Source: Acanthaster planci (taxonomy: Eukaryota > Echinodermata > Asteroidea > Valvatida > Acanthasteridae). From it: a stretch of DNA of 64,000 nucleotides. The notes below the pieces were generated by a model, which made no database searches, was not told where the DNA came from, and saw nothing but the letters and a program-made list of their open reading frames with translations. Where the stretch lies: the NCBI RefSeq assembly GCF_001949145.1, contig NW_019091413.1, positions 1,126,315 to 1,190,314 on the forward strand, in the 5' to 3' direction. Made by a program: the position numbers and the translations under genes. Below, in pieces: positions 28,201 through 37,527 of the stretch (position 1 is its first letter; each line of letters begins with the position of its first letter).

Positions 28201-31200
28201 CAACAAAAAACTCTGTAAATATCACAGTGCAGGCCTTAAAATGAATTACTGTCCCATCCAGCTAGTATGTAATTTGATTCTGTCTTTGATTAAGTCAGAT
28301 TTATCACACGATCCCTTGCACATCGGCGCCGTTGTTCACTGGATTTTAGTTTAAAAAAAGAAGCACCTGATTAAAATAATAACATATTCAGCGGCGCTTG
28401 GCCCAAAAAGCTGGGTCAGTGAGTGCATTGACACATCTGAGAGGGCATCCGAGGACAAGCTACTTGTGCATGTCAGAAAGGCCTGTCAATTAACACACAT
28501 TCCTAGCATAGAGTCAATATGGGACTGACTTAATTACTCACTTGCTGGGGATAGCATCAATGTAAATATCATCCTTTCAGCTATGCACACACGACTGCGC
28601 AAACTGCAGAAGGGGAAGGGGGGAAGAGAAGAGGGAAGTGAGGTGATGGGGATGCGGAGTGGGGGCATAAGGAAAAGGGAGGGAACGGTCGGTAAAGAAA
28701 AACACATTGGGTTGGACCTGAGCGCAGTGATAGATCTTTATTTAACAGGTCGTGTAACAATTCAGGTCCTAATTGGTGATCGTTTCACCTGCGGCTGTAC
28801 CTCGTATAATGCAGCCAAACACGTGCTCTGGCATGCAATACATTGTGTGTTAGTCCTACGGGGCTATGATAATGCCGTACATTGAAGTATTCACAGTAAC
28901 CATAAGAAACAACTCTTTTTTTTCCCGAGTTCAATAAAATCCATCAAAAGCAGGATGTGAAGCCTGCTATATATCTAACAGGTTGCAACAAAAGAAAAAC
29001 CTGCTGGATATACCAGTAGCTAATCCAACAGCAAGGCAAAAGTGCCCCTTGTCACACATTTGCAGACACCCCCCCCCATGAATTAGGCTGCTGAAGTATC
29101 TACACGTACAATGTACTGGTAGCCTTATTCACATTTCACTTATATCATGCATACATGTGCACTGCATCATGTGCCACAAATACAGCACAAATGACCGACA
29201 TATACTAGCTTCCAACTGATTAGCATTTTTATTTACTTTCACTCCTACTGAAACTTGCTTCCCCTCAAAATTCCTTGTCTTCTCTCCAAACCCAGCTAAG
29301 CCATTTTTTAAGGTCAAACCCCATTTCCCCTCAACCCCAAATTAACCGGTACGGTACCCCTTGTCACCTCCTACCTCGATCTTCCTTCCCACACTCCTCA
29401 CTCATGCTGAAATTGCCTTGCATCAGAAATCAAACCAGAACAAGAGAGGGAGTGGGCCGCTCAGGAAATGGCAGAGTCAACACTTGTCAATTACTGTCGT
29501 GTCAACAAACGTGGAAAAAAAAAACTCTGATTGACTCGAATAAATTTGGTTCCCTCATCCCCCCTCGACTCTCTCTCTTTTTTTTCTTTCTCTCCCCCTC
29601 TTGCGCCAGCTCCTTCTCTCTACTTTTTGACTAGATCGTTCCCGACTGCCGAAATCCAAGAATTGGAGGGCCCTTCACTCAAGATGCACAATGTCCATTT
29701 CTCTCTCCTCTTTGGGAGCTCCTCCGGCCGGCAATCAGCAGGGCATCGCTAGGTGGTATTGACTTTTTCAGCTGCGCTTGTGAGTGTTTTGGTGAATCAC
29801 CCTGTTTCTGCCAGTCACTGTACTCTAAATTAATGGCGGGAGCAGCGGACGGATCCTGCACTTGCACACACACACACATATACGCATGGTGCTTGTAGAA
29901 AGGGTGAATTACACGCACGTAATTGTATTAGCTCGAGTGGCCTAATTCTCATATTACATTGTATAATTTGGCCCCAAAATTTATTCAGTGTTGGGACATA
30001 CATTTCCTGCAACACACAACTGTTTTATTGCCAATGACGCAAATGTACAAACACTACCCTGTATTGTTTGGGAGACTACCACTCCATCAAATGACCAAGT
30101 GCATTTGTATTACGCTTCATGTAACTTTAGACAATACAGTTTGTACATTTGAGGTCTTCATTCATCAATCGACCAGATCAAAATGACACATGGACACAAC
30201 AAAAAAGGCCTGTTCCGCTTCTTGAAACTCCATAATAACTTGAAGTCATGAACTGCACAATCCTTGACTTGTCTGCACTGCCTACCAGAAACTTTTGTAA
30301 ATCATGTTTAAAACAATTACTTAAACTGCATGCAAGGAGTATAGTTCTTTTTTAATTTTTGAATGAATGAATACAAGTAAGCAGGTGATTTATTAAAACT
30401 CAAAATATCAGAACTCCCACAAAAACTCTTTTTAAAAGAGTTATTTATTTTCTGGACAATTTTTTTTTTACTTGTCAAATACTTTCATCTCAAATAATTC
30501 AAATGAAACAGAAATTTGTTTAAATTTTTGAAATAACTGCCGACATTGAAATTGGAAAAGGTATAATTTGAACTGACCCAAGAATTTCAGGGTGAGACTA
30601 TGTTTTTAAACTAGAGAAAATACTTTTCCACATTTTATTTTGTAATTTAACTTGAGGGAAACTTTTCAAAACTTTGTCAATTTATTTGAAGGGCCACAAG
30701 TACTTTTAGTCACTCAATTGAGTCAATTATTCGGTTACATTTTTCTTTTCCATAAATCAGAACTAATTGTAAAAATACAGAAATTCTCTCACAAGTGGAA
30801 AGAACACAAAACATGGCCCGTTTTATAATTTACAATGTAAATGCTCCAAGTGGATGACATCAATTGTAAAAACATTAGGTTAATAAAAAAGTCATTTCCT
30901 TTTGGACCATCTCAGATGCCCTACTTGCTTCTACATGTATGTTAATGAAGTTGATTACCTTTAAGTGAGAATTAGCACAGGAAAAAATGTTTATCAAATT
31001 AATGAAAATGTACTCAAGCAACAAACAATCATAAACTTGCAGGCCTACATGCAATAAGTTGGACAGGATCAGGTTCAAGTTGGCTTACTCTGGCTAATAC
31101 TGGTAGATTCCCTCAGCAGAAGAAAACACCAAATTGTGAAGAAAAATAAATATTTCTCAGTTTGGCACAATATATGTAGGTTCAACATCCACATTTTCTA

Positions 31201-34200
31201 GGTATCAATGTTAAAATGCAAGAATTCCTTTTAAATTAGACATGGGAACCACATTCTGAATTTTGGCGGTAAGTGTTCAAATGACATTAGTACTTGTGTA
31301 ATCTTTTTGCCATTGGAACTTTCGCATTTTCTTTCATTAGTGGTTATTCAACATTTGAAGCAAGATACATGTACATGTATGGCTAAGGAGAGCATCCCCC
31401 ACCTTTGTGTTGGTTATTGTTTGATGGGAATCTCAGGAATTCTTGTCAGACCTCTAGGGAGGTATGACAAGGTAACAATGTTACCTTAGGTAACAATAGA
31501 TTAGAGTGTGTATAGGGATTGGAAATGTAAGGGGTACCCCTCTGTCCCATATTTTGCTGGGTATATTATTCAGGGTTCCTACAGGCCAAGTCGGAACAAC
31601 AGCCAAAGTTTACAGCTGTTTACTTTTCAGACAGTACTAAATAGAACTTGTTCCTTCAATTTAGCCAATGTTTGTAATTATTTGACATTTGGTAAAAACA
31701 GCCACTGTAAGCTGTCGGCTTTATACAGTACATGTAATAGACTGTAATGGAACACAGAACATCAACCAAGTTGGCAGAATGCTAGAAGTCTGTCACTGGC
31801 CTGAATTAAGGGTCTTATTGTCAAGATTAAGATGACCCCTAAATCCCTGCTCCTTGGTTTCACTTCTCCTGACAGGAAAATACTTGATCTCGCTGAAAGC
31901 TCCCCACGAACCTGATCAATAGAGTTTTTCACTCACACAATTAACTGTGGAAAAGTGGCAGTCACTGAAGAGGGGGAAGAGGAATAAGCTACATTTAGAC
32001 AATAGAGGGCCCACTTCGAATTAATGGTCGATCATTTTGGCCCTTGCATTGGTGTTTATGGCAAGTCGCTTGCCTCATAGGCACTGTACTGAAGATTCAC
32101 ATCAGACAAATGATCCCCCAAAAAACTTCACAAAGACTGAATCCCTGACTTGTCAGTTCACATTATTTACATTTAGCATTGGAATGATACACATTGTCTC
32201 TGCCCTTATATTTACTAATCAATTTCTATGCATATCCCATTTTTATGTACTTATTTGGTGACCCAAGACTGAAGAGGGCCTTCAAAAACAACAATTACCA
32301 GTGGCGCCTACATGTAAATGTAGGGTGTCATTTAATAGACACCTACTAGTACTAGTAGGGTGCCATTTAATAGGCACCTATTAGTACTAGTAGGTGCTGG
32401 GGGGGTCAAATTTTAAGCCTATTAGATATTCCCATTTACCATCAAAATGTATGGAAAGTGTAAAACGTGGACACCAAATCAATGCAAGTTTGACACCAAA
32501 AATACAAATGGCAACTGAAGTCTTCAGTGGCACTCTCTAATTTTTTCTAATAGAGTACTTCATTATCAGAGGAGAGGTCTTATCCCAAACTGACACCCAA
32601 TTGAGAGACCAACAAAATTAGGAGTAAGTTATGTATGTATTTCCGATACAATATCATGAATGATTTTTGCATAACCATAACCTCCTGGGTGCAGACATTT
32701 ACAAATCATGCGCGTTGGTGAAATGTTAGGAAATAAGATTGAACAAATGCCGAACAACGTACATGTACATGCACTCTAAACGCAATGCATAAATAACATT
32801 AAATGCATTTTTATCACTAGCATGACAGTGCATGTACAGCCTCAGCAAAATTCAGTTGCAGTGCACATGTGCATGCCTTTGCATTGCTTACATGAAGCAA
32901 ACCAAAATGCTCATTTACTGCTTATGTATTTAGTTTTGGGGCAAATTGTTGGCACATATGTAGGTTTGTGTACAAGCATGGATACACTCAACAGACTTCA
33001 AAGGCTTGCGCTTTAATTTAGTGCTCCAGTAAGACGTGGGGAAGGGGGATATTCCGATATGTTCAAACATTCCACGTTGAGGGCATTAAGCTTAACTTTG
33101 GGCAAATGTCCAGACCTCACATTTTCAACTTCCAACGATGAATTCTACACCTGATTTTGACAGGAACTTCCATTCGGACACCCATATCTAACTGAATGTG
33201 TCCTGAGATCCTCAATGTAGAAATTTGGTGACGTCACATGAGGGAAAAGGTCCAGAAAAATCAGTGGTTCAAGGACCTTTTTTACATGTGGGTACTCAAC
33301 TAACAGCCAGAGATTGAATTTAAATGCTACAACGAGATTGCACATGTACTAAGCTCAAGCATACATGTAGGTTATTGATGACAATGTAGAACCTCGCAAA
33401 TGGCCAAAGGCACACGCACTTCAAATTTACGAAAGCACAGAACCCAAATGCATGTAACTGTGGTACATGTACTACATGTATCTTGACGTCCTCTTATGTC
33501 TAACCAAGCAAAGGAAGCAAGGGTTTAGTGAACACTTATAATGCAGGAGGTACAACGTATGAATAAAAATCTCTTTAACAAGAGCATAATTGGCTAAAGT
33601 ACCGAGCGCTGGTCTAAAAGGCATGACACCCTGTCAAAATGGCCGACGACCTCTGACCTACCTCATCCTTGTGCTTCTGCGTCAGTACCTTGTTGTTGTG
33701 GTCCAGACGTCTGTTGAAGTCATCCTGGAGTCTTTGAATGCGCTGCTTGGTATCCTTACCGAGGGTGTGTAGATCGCTGCATTGGCTGAGTTCTGTCTGC
33801 AATAAGCGCAGAACAAAATGTAATAGGTCTGTCCCAAAGGGCTATATTAAATTACTAGAGCACTAACCCATCCTTCTTTACAGGGAGAAGTTTTGACTTC
33901 TCCTGGGCACAGACATTTTGAGTTCATGCGTGTATATAATAAAATGAGATGGAACAAATGATGTACTCTAAATGCAACATGTAGGAACTATACATAGATA
34001 ACATTTCTAATGCATTTACAACCATGTATCATTAATATGACATGTGAAACAGCTGGATTAAAATTTATTTGCTGCACAACGTTTGCACTGTTTACATAAT
34101 GCAACGGGAAAGGCTCATTTACTGATTAAGCATTTAAGATTTGGCTGTCAGTTTTGTTGACGCATGGTTTTAGAATACAGACAGACAAGTAATCCTACAA

Positions 34201-37200
34201 AGCTGTACAAAACAAAGTTTTTCATAGGTTGGTACACAAACATAGATGCACCCAGCAGGCTTGACTTTGCACAGCGAGTTGAAACCCCAGCTTTCCGGTC
34301 TGTCTTTTGCAGGCATCCTGAAGATCATGCAGGGATTAATCAGACTGGGGCCTCCAGTGCAAAAAAGTAGACAAACAAAAAACCCTTGGCACATTTTACT
34401 CACCATTTAGTCAACTAAAGTTCCCCAAAGGTTCATAAGGCAAAGAAAAAGTCTTCAATATTTCCCCAGCCACCTTTGAGGTCTTAGTTACTTCAGTTTT
34501 CCTCGGAGAAAGCATTTGCACTCAGGAGTGGAGTTGAGCGATTTCATTTTGGAGCCAACAACCGGATTGGTTCATGTCTGTTGAGCTTGATCTTGAAACT
34601 TGCGCAAATTTGTCCTCCCTCCTGAGTTGATTTGCCTTTGAAAAACATCCATTCAGAGGATAAACAGCTCAGAAGGGAGTAAAATAAGTTTGCGCAAGAG
34701 TTAAGATTGTGCTTAGCATGTCCAACTTCAAATGTTTGAAATATTGGGCTTTCAAGTAGCCTGGTAACATGATTATGCAGAAAGTGTGAAGAAATACATG
34801 TAGAGACAAGGCACCAAATATTTCTTTTGATACAGTTGACGGATGCAAATTTTGCTAGGAGCTTCAGGAAAGGCTGATCAATTTGTCTATGTGCCTGTAT
34901 GTTTTCACCGTCCGAAACAGGCTTCCAGAGCTATGACTAGGTCTACACTGTCTGCACATCTCTGCCTATTTCCAATGGAGTGAAGACCAAAGATTGTATA
35001 GTGCCATGTAGCGGCGCAAGATGGCGAACTTCACCGTGAGTACATGTAAAACGTTGTAATCGCATGGGCGCCATTTGAGCAAGCGATACGCCTGCGCAAT
35101 GCACATTAATGCAAAGGCGAAGGCGCCGTGGCAGGCACGTGCACCTGCCAAGCCTGCGCCTAAGCATTACTGTAAACTGTGCAGGTGTATCGCTTGCTAA
35201 AATGGCGCCCATGGTAATTACATCTTTTGGGCAGAGTTATCCATCTTGCTTCTTCGGCGCTATACGATCTTTGGTGAAGACCTAGACCTAGCTCTAGACA
35301 ATAGATTGGGATACAGCCTAATACACAGTAGTGAGACCGAATCCCACATTGTCAGATTGGGATTTTACTGCACTTCTATCACTTAATCAAAACAGACATC
35401 AAGTTTGAGTCAAACTAATGAGGTGGCATTTACATGTATGTTTACAAGTGTGATACATCTCACAGTTACACCATCAGCAGTAATTTCTTGATCTTGATGC
35501 AGAGTGTCACGAGGACCTGTCACTTTGGATGATGCTTTAGAAATTGGATCAGCGTAGACTGATAGTGATCTTTAAAGTGGGAAAAATTCCATATACGGAT
35601 GTTCCAACAGCGATCAACTATGTACCAACTTGTGCACTGCAACTCTGGAGTCAAGAACCAGAAAACATCAAACATTGCTCTTTTTAGAACAAATTTTTAA
35701 AAAAGTATCCATTTTCAAAGAATAGCATCAAGATTTAACATTGAAATGCCCAACCTAGGCTAGTCAAGAAATGTAAGTAACAGGCACTGTCACTTATAAC
35801 TTACACAGTACTATGTTGGCTTTATGAAAAGTTAAAGTTTAATCATTGAAATAACATCGATACACACAAGAGTACACCCAATTTTCTACCAGACTTGGTG
35901 GTGGTGTCAAGTTGGGGAGAAAATCAAACATATCACAGGCCTAGAGGGCAAGCAGTGGGATAGGGCTAAATCATGTCTGTGGGCATCCGAGGTACACAAG
36001 GGGGCACCACAAGAACAAGCTGCAACTGAATAGCTACATGTATATAAACTCAACGGAGATTTTTTTTCACAAATTTCAAATGGGACCACCGGGGAGGGGG
36101 GGCATCTGCTCCTCCCACCCTCTGCCAGTTGGCAAGCATACGAGTTGACCAGCATTCGTACCACAAGTTGGTTCACGCTTTCCATCTCATGTATCCACGG
36201 GTCACCATACTTCACTTAAGTGGTACTTTGACCAAAATCTATTCTTAAAAATTCTACATTTTTATGGCTTCATTTTCAGTAGTTGAAAGTTTGACTAAAA
36301 TCCTGCACGAATAATATTATGAAGAACATCGGATGTCACTTAAGTAACGGGAAAAAGGTCATCAGCACAGCTGTAGTAAAACCTACATCACCATAATTCA
36401 AGCCGTACGTTGCAAACGTCATTTTACGGAGTATCAGTAATGCCCTACCGTGCGCGAGAGTATAGTCGCCAGCTCCCTAATTTCGAGACTTACTGTGACA
36501 ACCAATGATACATGTACTTGGCAATAGGTGGTGAAATAAGGGACATGGCGAATATACTGTCACGCATGTTACTTCTGAAAAAAATGCCAGTTAATGTCTC
36601 TTGAATGAGGGATTATTTTTTGCATTAATTACTTTGGTTTAGTGATGTAATTTGAGAAAAAAAACTTTTTTTCGCAATAGCTTGACTTTCCGTCACTTTC
36701 TCTTTTTCATTCTCTTAGATTTTAATTTTTTTCAATTTAATTTGAAGTTACAGTGAGGCATAAGTTTTTATTCTTTCAAATAAATCATAATTAGCATTAA
36801 TACGAGTTAGTTTTCTGGATATTGTAACAAAACTTATCCTTCTCTGTGTATTTCTGAAAAAAAGTTGCCAACGGGAATCTCAAAATATAAGGCATGCAGT
36901 ACTTTTTCAGGCTCCATATTTTTGATAACGCCCCCAAAATTTGGCAAAAGTTGATCAAAGTCGTCATTAGTGCCTGTATTAGATGCCCAACATCAATCAT
37001 GAATGAACAGCGATCATTTATCCATTTTCTAGACAATTTTACCCTGTTCATTTTTGTAATTAGTCTGTAAAGTACAGCTTTATGCTTCGTTGATATTGTT
37101 CCCGAATTCTCCCTGGAAAAGCTTTTAATTCGCACATAGCTGCAAAAAGAAAAACGTCGAAGTGACGATCGATCATCGACAGTAAATTAAACTTCAGTGC

Positions 37201-37527
37201 ATCACGACGAGAAAGTTGGATGAGGGAATATTTGTATGCGCGAATTTAGGATGCTCCATCCACGATAGGCCTCGGCCTAGTTTAACAAATTAACAAAAAG
37301 TTACATTTTCTTAAAGTATAGCCAACAATACATTTAATGCGTAAGGAGTCACGGAAGTGGCCTAAGCCTACCTCAAGTTCATCAACGCGTGCTTTTAATT
37401 CCTTGTTTTCCCTAGCAACGTCCTGCAGAAAACTGAGAGTCTGGATGTGTCTGTTGGTCAAGCGGGCGTTCTGGTCCGCCTGGTTCTGTTTGGACGGCGT
37501 TCCGTTTGTGTATGTGTTTTGCGACAT
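1171..37527 (-). CDS. Coiled-coil protein gene, 5' part (four exons found; runs off the left edge)
   Basis: Product not identified. Exons, in transcript order, are 37372-37527 (52 codons), 33662-33796 (45), 14694-14756 (21) and 1171-1260 (30). Every exon is a multiple of three, every junction is phase 0, and each border has a consensus AG or GT (GTAGGC, GTAGGT, GTAAGT, GTGAGT). The joined 148 residues begin with a polar, disordered leader (MSQNTYTNGTPSKQ) and then form nearly uninterrupted heptad-rich helix, rich in Q, E, K and L, with no proline after residue 11. This predicts a long coiled coil, so a structural, centrosomal, ciliary or trafficking adaptor is possible, but nothing in the sequence decides. 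The start at 37527 is the first in-frame ATG after an in-frame TAG, with A at -3. The gene is head-to-head with the proteasome gene. Exons may be missing between those listed, although the chain reads smoothly across each join. Confidence 0.75.
1539..1753. mobile_element. Short hAT-like non-autonomous element
   Basis: The left end reads CAGTGGTGGAGC. The right end, reverse-complemented, reads AGTGGTGTAGCTAG. Inside lie C-rich and G-rich runs that can pair with each other. The flanking octamers CTCTGTGC (1531-1538) and CTCTATGG (1754-1761) agree at 6 of 8 positions, consistent with an aged 8-bp target-site duplication. CAGTGG-type ends with 8-bp duplications are usual for hAT elements. No transposase is present. 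Confidence 0.5.
1948..2125. repeat. Dispersed repeat family A, copy 1
   Basis: This stretch aligns along its length with 20906-21072 in the same orientation. Shared blocks include GTGTTTTGAAAT, the run CTTTGGTAYGCAT, AGTACG-GCAA and GTCTTCG-TGCACGC, with scattered substitutions and one small gap. The two copies are 19 kb apart in different introns of the same gene. The family is not recognised. Confidence 0.6.
2740..3085. promoter_or_regulatory. Candidate conserved regulatory block
   Basis: This block differs from its surroundings by lacking simple repeats and TACATGTA palindromes and by carrying several transcription-factor-like motifs: TGACAGATG (2822-2830, MEIS/TGIF type), GCATTAATTAAG (near 2930, homeodomain/POU type), TGATAAGC (3031-3038, GATA type) and GTTAATTAC (near 3056). 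Motif matches this short occur by chance. Cross-species conservation has not been tested. Confidence 0.25.
6280..6560. promoter_or_regulatory. Candidate conserved regulatory block
   Basis: An intronic stretch with clustered motif-like words: AAACAATAA (SOX type, near 6309), GCTAATTAG (homeodomain type, near 6342), AGATCAAAGG (6379-6388, TCF/LEF type) and TTAACCACAA (near 6487, RUNX type). Composition is balanced and no repeat was noticed. Role inferred only from motif content. Confidence 0.25.
12240..12600. promoter_or_regulatory. Candidate conserved regulatory block
   Basis: The block contains two opposed POU/homeodomain-like words, ATGCAATTAATATGC (12478-12492) and AAATTGCATTAAATGC (about 12497-12512), preceded by CCGATTAGCGG (near 12450). 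The arrangement resembles an octamer-type composite site. No repeat copy was seen elsewhere in the window. Confidence 0.25.
14694..14756 (-). CDS. Coiled-coil gene, exon 3 of those found
   Basis: A 63-bp exon encoding IMQLVSSKLDAETQWLQDRE followed by Q. The acceptor is a pyrimidine-rich TTGTTTTGTTCCAG and the donor is a full-consensus GTAAGT, both on the minus strand. Phase is 0 at both ends, and the peptide continues the heptads of exons 2 and 4. It is too short to stand out as an open reading frame. Confidence 0.7.
19280..19620. promoter_or_regulatory. Candidate conserved regulatory block
   Basis: Intronic stretch free of simple repeats, with clustered homeodomain-type words (TTTCTAATTAAAT near 19314, CGTCTTAATTGC near 19420), CCTTATTTGAGG near 19480 and CTGATTGGTTTG near 19511 (inverted CCAAT). 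The combination and the change of texture from flanking repeat-rich DNA suggest regulatory DNA, without proof. Confidence 0.2.
19806..20091 (-). mobile_element. tRNA-derived SINE with internal pol III promoter
   Basis: Read on the minus strand, the element starts near 20091 with a tRNA-like head. The A box TGGCGTAGTGG (20070-20080) and B box GGTTCGATTCC (20028-20038) match the consensus RNA polymerase III internal promoter at tRNA-like spacing. A unique body of about 200 bp follows, including CTGATTCCGTGGGTTTTACC and CTTCCCACCTCTAAAACTG, and then a (TAA)n tail at 19807-19830. Head, body and short-repeat tail in that order define a SINE. No folded tRNA acceptor stem or anticodon arm fits a functional tRNA. 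The family and target-site duplication were not determined. Confidence 0.8.
20826..20911. repeat. Perfect 43-bp tandem duplication
   Basis: Units 20826-20868 and 20869-20911 are identical, each starting CGCCATGAAATATTGCTTAC and ending CTGTTATC. Perfect identity in otherwise diverged intron sequence indicates a recent duplication. It abuts repeat family A copy 2. Confidence 0.9.
20906..21072. repeat. Dispersed repeat family A, copy 2
   Basis: Aligns with 1948-2125 in the same orientation (shared GTGTTTTGAAAT, CTTTGGTATGCAT, GTCTTCGAATGCACGC). Roughly three quarters of positions agree by eye. Minus-strand translations of both copies share an INL-AYQR-ISKH pattern, but this may just reflect nucleotide identity. 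Confidence 0.6.
23390..23560. promoter_or_regulatory. Candidate regulatory block
   Basis: Short intronic stretch with an AT-rich palindromic word (TTATGAATATTCATGG near 23408), CTCAGGTCAAGGAG (nuclear-receptor-like half-site, near 23489) and TTGTCTAATTGACCTGTCAA (near 23512, homeodomain plus TGACCT). Interpretation rests on motifs alone. Confidence 0.18.
24320..24710. repeat. Diverged tandem repeat, unit about 185-190 bp
   Basis: Two adjoining units share CATAAAG (24350 and 24533), GGWCTCTCTYAG (24421 and 24606) and TATCCACATYACTGCTG (24457 and 24647). Offsets of 183-190 bp show a diverged direct duplication. A related fragment (CTCCCTCAGCCCCACCC) lies near 24012. Confidence 0.5.
26090..26245. 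repeat. Dispersed repeat family B, copy 1
   Basis: Shares GAGAGAGTTG, ATGAGTGTC-CAATTGTT-like sequence and CATAATGAACAGCCATTT with the foldback element at 41702-41908, in the same order. This copy is degenerate and lacks the clear terminal inverted repeats of the second copy. Confidence 0.5.
26365..26626. mobile_element. Probable hAT-like non-autonomous element
   Basis: The left end is CAGTGGTGTACC and the reverse complement of the right end is CAGTAGTGCATC. Complementary G-rich and C-rich tracts lie just inside, as in the element at 1539-1753. The flanking octamers do not match well, so age or exact borders are uncertain. Confidence 0.4.
28090..28590. promoter_or_regulatory. Candidate conserved regulatory block
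   Basis: Intronic stretch without repeats or TACATGTA palindromes. It carries homeodomain-type words (TTTAATAATTAATGAG near 28150, GTCAATTAACAC near 28486, ACTTAATTACTC near 28528), GCACCTGATTAAAAT (near 28363) and several GC-richer short segments. No coding potential was seen. Evidence is texture and motif content only. Confidence 0.2.
32321..32400. repeat. 35-bp tandem repeat of a hairpin, 2.3 copies
   Basis: Units start at 32321, 32356 and 32391 (partial). Each complete unit contains a stem-loop with loop ATTTAATA. The first unit's arms are GGTGTC and GACACC, and the second unit's arms are GGTGCC and GGCACC. The substitution on one arm is matched on the other, so the stem is preserved. 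Confidence 0.8.
32683..33010. repeat. Repeat family C, copy 1
   Basis: Aligns with 33901-34275 in the same orientation over about 330 bp. Anchors include TCCTGGG--CAGACATTT, GAACAAATG, CTCTAAA-GCAA, TAACATT--ATGCATTT, GCTCATTTACTG and GGTTTGTGTACAAGCATGGA. The copies are about 1.2 kb apart and lie on either side of exon 2 of the coiled-coil gene. Confidence 0.65.
33662..33796 (-). CDS. Coiled-coil gene, exon 2
   Basis: The 45 codons start TELSQCSDLHTLGKDTKQ and end LTQKHKDE, strongly heptad-like. The acceptor is TTGCAG (AG at 33797-33798) and the donor GTAGGT, both on the minus strand. Phase is 0 at both ends. The exon joins smoothly to the KARVDELE end of exon 1. Confidence 0.8.
33901..34275. 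repeat. Repeat family C, copy 2
   Basis: Same-orientation diverged partner of 32683-33010. It starts TCCTGGGCACAGACATTTTG and ends in a segment resembling GGTTGGTACACAAACATAGA. Several short insertions make it longer than copy 1. Confidence 0.65.
34928..35305. mobile_element. Foldback (palindromic) element
   Basis: The two halves are imperfect reverse complements. Matching blocks, left arm versus reverse complement of right arm, are ACCAAAGATTGTATAGTGCC with ACCAAAGATCGTATAGCGCC, CATGGGCGCCATTT with the same, and AGCAAGCGATACGCCTGC with AGCAAGCGATACACCTGC. The centre is GGCAGGCACGTGCACCTGCC. The arms also carry GACTAGGTCT-type outer ends. No open frame is present. This is the structure of a MITE or foldback element. 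Confidence 0.65.
37372..37527 (-). CDS. Coiled-coil gene, exon 1 (coding part, with start codon)
   Basis: The 52 codons start MSQNTYTNGTPSKQNQADQ and end KELKARVDELE, followed by a GTAGGC donor. An in-frame TAG lies 15 codons upstream of the ATG with no ATG between, which fixes the start. The N-terminal 20 residues are polar and probably disordered; the coiled coil begins near residue 24. Confidence 0.8.

Larger units (their letters stand above)
14757..33661. other. Intron of the coiled-coil gene (18.9 kb)
   Basis: No exon could be supported. Contents noted: a tRNA-derived SINE (19806-20091), a perfect 43-bp tandem duplication (20826-20911), repeat family A copy 2 (20906-21072), a diverged 185-190 bp tandem repeat (about 24320-24710), repeat family B copy 1 (26090-26245), a hAT-like element (26365-26626), a tandem hairpin repeat (32321-32400), repeat family C copy 1 (32683-33010) and candidate regulatory blocks. 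The remainder (for example 16-18 kb and 30-31.5 kb) is AT-rich with nothing recognisable. Confidence 0.55.
33797..37371. other. First intron of the coiled-coil gene (3.6 kb)
   Basis: Contains repeat family C copy 2 (33901-34275) and a large foldback element (34928-35305). The rest, including 35.3-37.3 kb, is AT-rich and shows no coding potential. Confidence 0.6.
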
